A DNA stretch of 11,268 nucleotides. Source: an uncultured Clostridia bacterium. Its GTDB lineage: Bacteria; Bacillota; Clostridia; Christensenellales; Aristaeellaceae. The notes under the pieces were generated by a model, which was given only the letters and a program-made list of their open reading frames with translations, made no database searches and had not been told where the DNA came from. Both the position numbers and the translations under genes were made by a program. Positions 8,454 through 11,268 of this stretch are shown here, in pieces. The stretch covers positions 1-11,268 of the forward strand of contig CALCTW010000073.1 of assembly GCA_937907055.1 (NCBI GenBank), given 5' to 3'. How positions within the stretch are numbered: the stretch's first letter is position 1; each line of letters opens with the position of its first letter.

Positions 8454-8492
8454 AAAACGTGTTCCGTTCATGAGGACGGGACACGTTTTTTT
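8454..8492. terminator. Intrinsic terminator between convergent genes
   Basis: AAAACGTGTTCCGT (8454-8467) pairs with ACGGGACACGTTTT (8476-8489), with one T-G wobble, and a seven-base T run follows (8486-8492). On the - strand the same stem is fully paired apart from a C/A position and ends in a broken T run (TTTTCTTTT), so it probably also stops the leftward alpha-galactosidase unit, whose last gene ends at 8520. Confidence 0.87.
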
Positions 8493-8519
8493 AGTGGGAA
8501 TCCTGTGCCGGAAAAAGGT

Positions 8520-9356
8520 TTACTGATCCAGCAGTTTGACAAAAATGCCGTGCGCGGCAGCCCAATCCCGGACAGCGGTATTAGCAGCGCTGCACATGAA
8601 GACGATATCGGCGCAGCCGGTGAAGGCATCCTCCGCGATCGATGTGAGACTGTCCGGCAGGATGACGAGCAGCAGACTGTCACATCCGGCGAAGACACCT
8701 TCGGCGATGGCGGTCACCCCTTCGCTGATCCTGAGCTGAGAAGCGGCGGTATTGGTAAAGGCGGCTTCTGTCAGCACGGATACGGAAGATGGGATGCAGA
8801 TCTCAGAGCCCGCGGGGATGACCTGCTCGGAAACGAGCGTTTTTCCGCAGCGGGTGCAGATGATCATGCCGCGAAGACCGTTGGATGTATCGGTGGCCGG
8901 AACATAGGCGCCAAAGCCGAGACCGGCGGGATCGACCGGCGAAACAGTGACGGAAGCGCCGGTCACGGTGCCTGTGACATCCTGCGTATTCACATCGAAG
9001 CATTCTTCCACATAGGGAGCGAAGGTGTAATCGCCGAGCGCTTCGTGAGTGACCTTGAAGGTGACAGAGCAGGCGGCGGAGCCGATGGCGGAGACACCGT
9101 TTCCGAGGATGAAGTAGCCGTATTCGTCATTGGGGTTGACCTGCGCACCTTCCGCGCTGATAAAACGGAAGGCTGTATGATCATACCGGAGGCCGATACG
9201 CGCCCATGCGCCTTCAGACGAGGTGAAGGTGAAACGGAAGACATAAGTATCATCCGGGGTCAACGGCTTTTCTTCAGCCGGAGCGGATGAAGAGACCACG
9301 CATACGAGCAGCAGGATGAGCAGCAGAGCCAGCCGTCTGAAAAGGGAATGGTTCAA
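8520..9356 (-). CDS. Secreted protein with cohesin-like domain and BspA-type leucine-rich repeats
   Basis: About 278 residues. A signal peptide is clear: FRR, a hydrophobic core (about residues 9-21) and a likely signal peptidase I site after SAPA (residue 27); there is no convincing lipobox. Residues 36-138 are strand-rich and resemble a cohesin or carbohydrate-binding-module-like beta sandwich (IGLRYDHTAFRFISAEG, ACSVTFKVTHEALGDYTF); this is a fold guess. A lone CTRCGK follows (167-172). Residues 186-276 are LRR_5/BspA repeats (EGVTAIAEGVFAGCDSL, PDSLTSIAEDAFTGC), ending in DWAAAHG as such arrays often do. Such proteins bind surfaces, glycans or host proteins. I chose TTG 9356 because AAAGGAG (9371-9365) lies 8 bases upstream; TTG 9362 would overlap the previous stop but leaves only 2 bases of spacing. 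No LPXTG-type anchor. Confidence 0.75.
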   Translation of the reverse strand: MNHSLFRRLALLLILLLVCVVSSSAPAEEKPLTPDDTYVFRFTFTSSEGAWARIGLRYDHTAFRFISAEGAQVNPNDEYGYFILGNGVSAIGSAACSVTFKVTHEALGDYTFAPYVEECFDVNTQDVTGTVTGASVTVSPVDPAGLGFGAYVPATDTSNGLRGMIICTRCGKTLVSEQVIPAGSEICIPSSVSVLTEAAFTNTAASQLRISEGVTAIAEGVFAGCDSLLLVILPDSLTSIAEDAFTGCADIVFMCSAANTAVRDWAAAHGIFVKLLDQ

Positions 9357-9358
9357 AA

Positions 9359-9574
9359 TCAAAACTCCTTTGGTTCTTCAAACAGAGTGCAGCCGGTGCG
9401 GCGGAAATAGGCGATGCGTTCCTCAATATCGCTTTCCCTGACCTCAAAATAGGCCGCGAGGCAGGGAATGCACATATACCGGGTGGCGCCCCGATTGATG
9501 AGCTTTTTGGTGACGGCGATCTCATCGCGGGTGACTGCTTTACCGCACTGCTTACATACTTCAGGATTGCTCAT
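9359..9574 (-). CDS. Small zinc-ribbon protein of unknown function
   Basis: A 71-residue protein that I do not recognise by name. Two CxxC knuckles, VCKQCGK (near residues 7-13) and YMCIPC (near 33-38), would hold one zinc ion. After them comes a helical, charged segment (ESDIEERIAYFRRTGCTLFEE) with a third, isolated Cys near the end. There is no signal peptide, so it is cytoplasmic. I chose ATG 9574 over 9580: it shares a base with the alpha-galactosidase stop (TGATG), and AAGGA lies 6 bases upstream, whereas ATG 9580 abuts that site. The tight coupling on one side, and the next gene's binding site within 15 bases of its stop on the other, place it in one transcript with both. It could be a protein-interaction or nucleic-acid-binding factor; nothing in the sequence decides. 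Confidence 0.75.
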   Translation of the reverse strand: MSNPEVCKQCGKAVTRDEIAVTKKLINRGATRYMCIPCLAAYFEVRESDIEERIAYFRRTGCTLFEEPKEF

Positions 9575-10758
9575 CAGCATTCCTTCAGCTTGGCCAGGAA
9601 CACACGGCAGCCGTGGCCGGGAACCTTGAGATTGAAGTAATCACGCTTGATGCCCATGTTTTCACCGGTGATGGCATCGGTCAGCTCCAGACCGAAGTTG
9701 CTGCCGTAGGGCAGGCCGGCATCGGCAAAGGTGAAGGGAACTTCGCCTTCACGGGGCGCGAAGTTGAAATAGGCAATGGCGAATTCGTTATCGGAAAGAT
9801 GCTTGAACATGGTGAAGCCGCAATCCTGATAATCACGCCACCAGCGCTGATCGGCGTCATCCCAGCCTTCGGAGATCACGCGGCCGCGGTACACGATGTA
9901 GGGAGGACGGGCTTCGATATCCTGATTGATGCGCAGGAGCGCCTTGTTGAGGCACAGTTCCTTGCAGAAATCATTCATATTGCGCACATCGCCGCCCAGC
10001 ATCAGGGGCGCGGAGAGCATGCACCACAGGGCGAACTGGGTGCGGTAATCTTCATCGGTGCAGGCATCGCCCAGCGCCACATTGCCCTTGCCGTACATGC
10101 CGACGGTGAGCATATCGATGTCATTGAAGCAATCAGGGCCGCTCATGCAGAAGTTGTCCAGCTGGCTCTTGACGATCTCGGAGAAGGACTTGAAGTTGTC
10201 CTGAATATCACCGGTGGAACGGTAGAGATGCGCGCCCAGAGACTTCATCCACTTCCAGGGCTCGTAGGTGCCCCAGTTGCAGGCGGAGAAAACGATATCG
10301 CGGCCGCTGGCCTTGAGCGCCATGCTCATGGTGGCGTAACGATTCTTGCAATCCGCGCTGGAGGGGAAATTGCAGAAGTCATACTTGAGGTAGTCCACGC
10401 CCCATTCCGCGAAAGTCTTCGCGTCAACGAATTCGTGGTCAAAAGAAGAGGGATAACCCGCGCAGGTGCGCACACCGGCACAGGAATACATGCCGAACTT
10501 GAAACCGAGAGAATGGACATAATCACTCAGCGCCTTCATGCCGTGGGGGAACTTGGCGGGATCGGGAACCAGACGGCCTTCGGCATCACGTTCGCGAAGA
10601 AGCCAGCAGTCATCGATGACGATGTATTCGTAGCCGGCTTCCAGATAGCCCTGTTCCTTCATGGTGAGAGCGGTCTGGCGGATGAGTTCGTCAGAAATTT
10701 TGTCGCCGAAAGTGTTCCAGCTGTTCCAGCCCATGGGGGCCTTTGCGATATGGGACAT
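9574..10758 (-). CDS. GH27 family alpha-galactosidase (or alpha-N-acetylgalactosaminidase), cytoplasmic
   Basis: A 394-residue glycoside hydrolase with the GH27 (clan GH-D) pattern: PMGWNSWNTFG (8-18), IDDCW (48-52), GMYSCAGVRTCAGYP (89-103), the nucleophile Asp127 in DYLKYDFC, the probable acid/base Asp184 in YRSTGDIQDN, and NDIDMLTVG (212-220), followed by a C-terminal beta-sandwich domain. It should hydrolyse terminal alpha-galactosyl residues with retention of configuration. There is no signal peptide, so it acts on sugars already imported, such as raffinose-family oligosaccharides or melibiose. No transporter is visible in the window. AGGAGG (10772-10767) lies 8 bases before the ATG, and a near-consensus promoter lies upstream. 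It is the first gene of a three-gene unit whose last product is secreted. The exact sugar specificity cannot be read from motifs. Confidence 0.93.
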   Translation of the reverse strand: MSHIAKAPMGWNSWNTFGDKISDELIRQTALTMKEQGYLEAGYEYIVIDDCWLLRERDAEGRLVPDPAKFPHGMKALSDYVHSLGFKFGMYSCAGVRTCAGYPSSFDHEFVDAKTFAEWGVDYLKYDFCNFPSSADCKNRYATMSMALKASGRDIVFSACNWGTYEPWKWMKSLGAHLYRSTGDIQDNFKSFSEIVKSQLDNFCMSGPDCFNDIDMLTVGMYGKGNVALGDACTDEDYRTQFALWCMLSAPLMLGGDVRNMNDFCKELCLNKALLRINQDIEARPPYIVYRGRVISEGWDDADQRWWRDYQDCGFTMFKHLSDNEFAIAYFNFAPREGEVPFTFADAGLPYGSNFGLELTDAITGENMGIKRDYFNLKVPGHGCRVFLAKLKEC

Positions 10759-10832
10759 AGTGGATACCTCCTGATGATTAATGTGATAATAAGGTAAAAA
10801 ACTGCATAAAAATCATGATGACCATATATGCC

Positions 10833-10861
10833 ATTATAAAGGGTAAAGCGTGTTTTTTCAA
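10833..10861 (-). promoter_or_regulatory. Alpha-galactosidase operon promoter
   Basis: Read on the - strand: TTGAAA (10861-10856), a 17-base spacer, and a perfect TATAAT (10838-10833). The start would be near 10826, leaving a leader of about 68 bases. This is the best sigma-A promoter in the window. Its -35 box is only 2 bases from the -35 box of the rightward promoter at 10864. Confidence 0.8.
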
Positions 10862-10863
10862 GG

Positions 10864-10892
10864 TTGATTCTGCCGGGGGATGAAAATATAAA
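10864..10892 (+). promoter_or_regulatory. Rightward promoter for the leader RNA and metallo-beta-lactamase-fold gene
   Basis: TTGATT (10864-10869), a 17-base spacer and TATAAA (10887-10892), giving a start near 10899. It is back to back with the alpha-galactosidase promoter. An 8-base palindrome AACCGGTT (10901-10908), fitting the AANCGNTT core of LacI-family operators, lies at about +3 to +10. Confidence 0.65.
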
Positions 10893-10898
10893 GGGAAA

Positions 10899-11017
10899 GG
10901 AACCGGTTTTTAGATGATTTATGCCACAATGCTGCCACAAATCATCGTTATGATGAAAATGCGATCGAAAGATCGTCCCCTCTTTTATCGGGATGCCGTC
11001 CCCCCGGCATCCTTTTT
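10899..11017 (+). ncRNA. Candidate structured leader or short RNA ending in an intrinsic terminator
   Basis: From the predicted start near 10899 to the T run at 11017 is about 119 bases with no convincing gene. Visible elements in order: an 8-bp stem GATGATTT/AAATCATC (10913-10920 with 10939-10946) whose loop holds two copies of TGCCACAA; a competing small stem ATCAT/ATGAT (10941-10945 with 10950-10954); a CGATC stem capped by a GAAA tetraloop (10962-10975); then the terminator. This layout suits either a transcription attenuator controlling the gene at 11124 or a free-standing small RNA. It matches no riboswitch class that I recognise. The remaining intergenic bases (10773-10832, 11048-11110) show no clear feature beyond those listed. 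Confidence 0.45.
10991..11017 (+). terminator. Intrinsic terminator (possible attenuator) ahead of the metallo-beta-lactamase-fold gene
   Basis: GGATGCCG (10991-10998) pairs perfectly with CGGCATCC (11005-11012) around a six-base loop, followed by T5. No gene on the + strand precedes it within the intergenic region, so it must act on the RNA started near 10899. A second copy of CCGGCAT at 11048-11054 could pair with the same 5' arm as an alternative partner. Confidence 0.75.
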
Positions 11018-11123
11018 GATTGCCTTTTTGGCGTGCTGAAAAAAGGCCCGGCATAAAGGAGTATCGGAACAAAAGGCGAATAGATACAGAGAATGATCAT
11101 TGTAATCGACCGGAGGGATGCTT

Positions 11124-11268
11124 ATGTTTGAGGCTGATCAGGTGCTGCCGGGAGTTTATCACATCAAGGATATCATGGGCGTATGTATGACCCTGATCAC
11201 AGGCAGTGACCGGGCACTGCTGGTGGATACCGGATATGGTATTGAGGATGTGCAGGCATTTGTCAGGA
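11124..11268 (+). CDS. Metallo-beta-lactamase-fold hydrolase (3' partial)
   Basis: Only the first 48 codons are in the window. The N-terminus is typical of the metallo-beta-lactamase superfamily: PGVYHIKD, a strand with MTLITGSDRALLVDTGYG, then a helix (IEDVQAFV). The metal-binding HxHxDH motif, normally 20-40 residues further on, lies beyond the edge, so catalytic competence and subfamily cannot be judged. Start ATG 11124 has GGAGGG (11112-11117) 6 bases upstream; the in-frame ATG at 11118 directly abuts that site and is less likely. Expression probably depends on passing the terminator at 10991-11017, as no other good promoter is visible closer to the gene. Confidence 0.8.
   Translation, partial: MFEADQVLPGVYHIKDIMGVCMTLITGSDRALLVDTGYGIEDVQAFVR

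Noticed and set aside
9613..10797. A 394-codon + strand open frame opposite the alpha-galactosidase
   Set aside because: It has no conserved motifs, while the - strand shows the full GH27 catalytic set. It is a codon-bias shadow.
11022..11047. GCCTTTTT/AAAAAGGC inverted repeat, considered as a second terminator
   Set aside because: The stem is mostly A-T pairs and no T run follows on either strand. It may matter only as part of the leader fold.
11089..11130. A 12-codon frame overlapping the start of the metallo-beta-lactamase-fold gene, considered as a leader peptide
   Set aside because: No ribosome binding site at a usable distance, and too short to distinguish from chance.

Overview
The window looks like a chromosomal segment of a fairly GC-rich anaerobic Firmicute (class Clostridia, gut or rumen type). 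This is inferred from strong AGGAGG-type ribosome binding sites, sigma-A promoters, a SecG/ABC-F/RadC/DUF218 gene set, a BspA-like leucine-rich secreted protein, and a GlpA-like dehydrogenase with a BFD-type iron-sulfur tail. I cannot place it to genus. Stop codon use is skewed: of eleven complete stops I could read, ten are TGA, one is TAA and none is TAG. This matters because a TAG interrupts the ABC-F gene.

Layout. (1) Bases 2-2394, + strand: a two-gene unit for glycerol-3-phosphate oxidation, made of a GlpA-like FAD dehydrogenase with a C-terminal [2Fe-2S] BFD domain (5' end outside the window) and a partner FAD/NAD(P) oxidoreductase, with stop and start sharing one base. (2) A bidirectional terminator at 2411-2442 separates this from the convergent - strand pair glpK (glycerol kinase, 4638-3139) followed by an XRE-type DNA-binding protein (3081-2491). 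GlpK makes glycerol-3-phosphate and the + strand pair would oxidise it, so the two units form one glycerol module. (3) A divergent promoter region (4639-4816) leads into monocistronic secG (4817-5047) with its own terminator. (4) Bases 5186-8433, + strand: an ABC-F ribosome-associated ATPase split by an in-frame TAG, then radC, then a membrane-anchored DUF218 (SanA/YdcF-like) protein overlapping radC by 4 bases, closed by a bidirectional terminator (8454-8492). (5) Bases 10758-8520, - strand: a tightly packed unit of a cytoplasmic GH27 alpha-galactosidase, a 71-residue zinc-ribbon protein and a secreted protein with a cohesin-like domain plus BspA-type leucine-rich repeats. (6) A 365-base intergenic region (10759-11123) with two back-to-back promoters. 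One reads into the alpha-galactosidase unit. The other reads rightward into a structured leader ending in an intrinsic terminator, ahead of a metallo-beta-lactamase-fold gene that runs off the window.

Most notable points: the XRE protein carries twelve consecutive five-residue units, each beginning with lysine, in a histone-H1-like linker; the ABC-F gene is open on both sides of a single TAG in a region where TAG is otherwise unused as a stop; and the leader before the metallo-beta-lactamase gene has the architecture of an attenuator or a short independent RNA. All functional assignments rest on reading motifs by eye; no database search was run.
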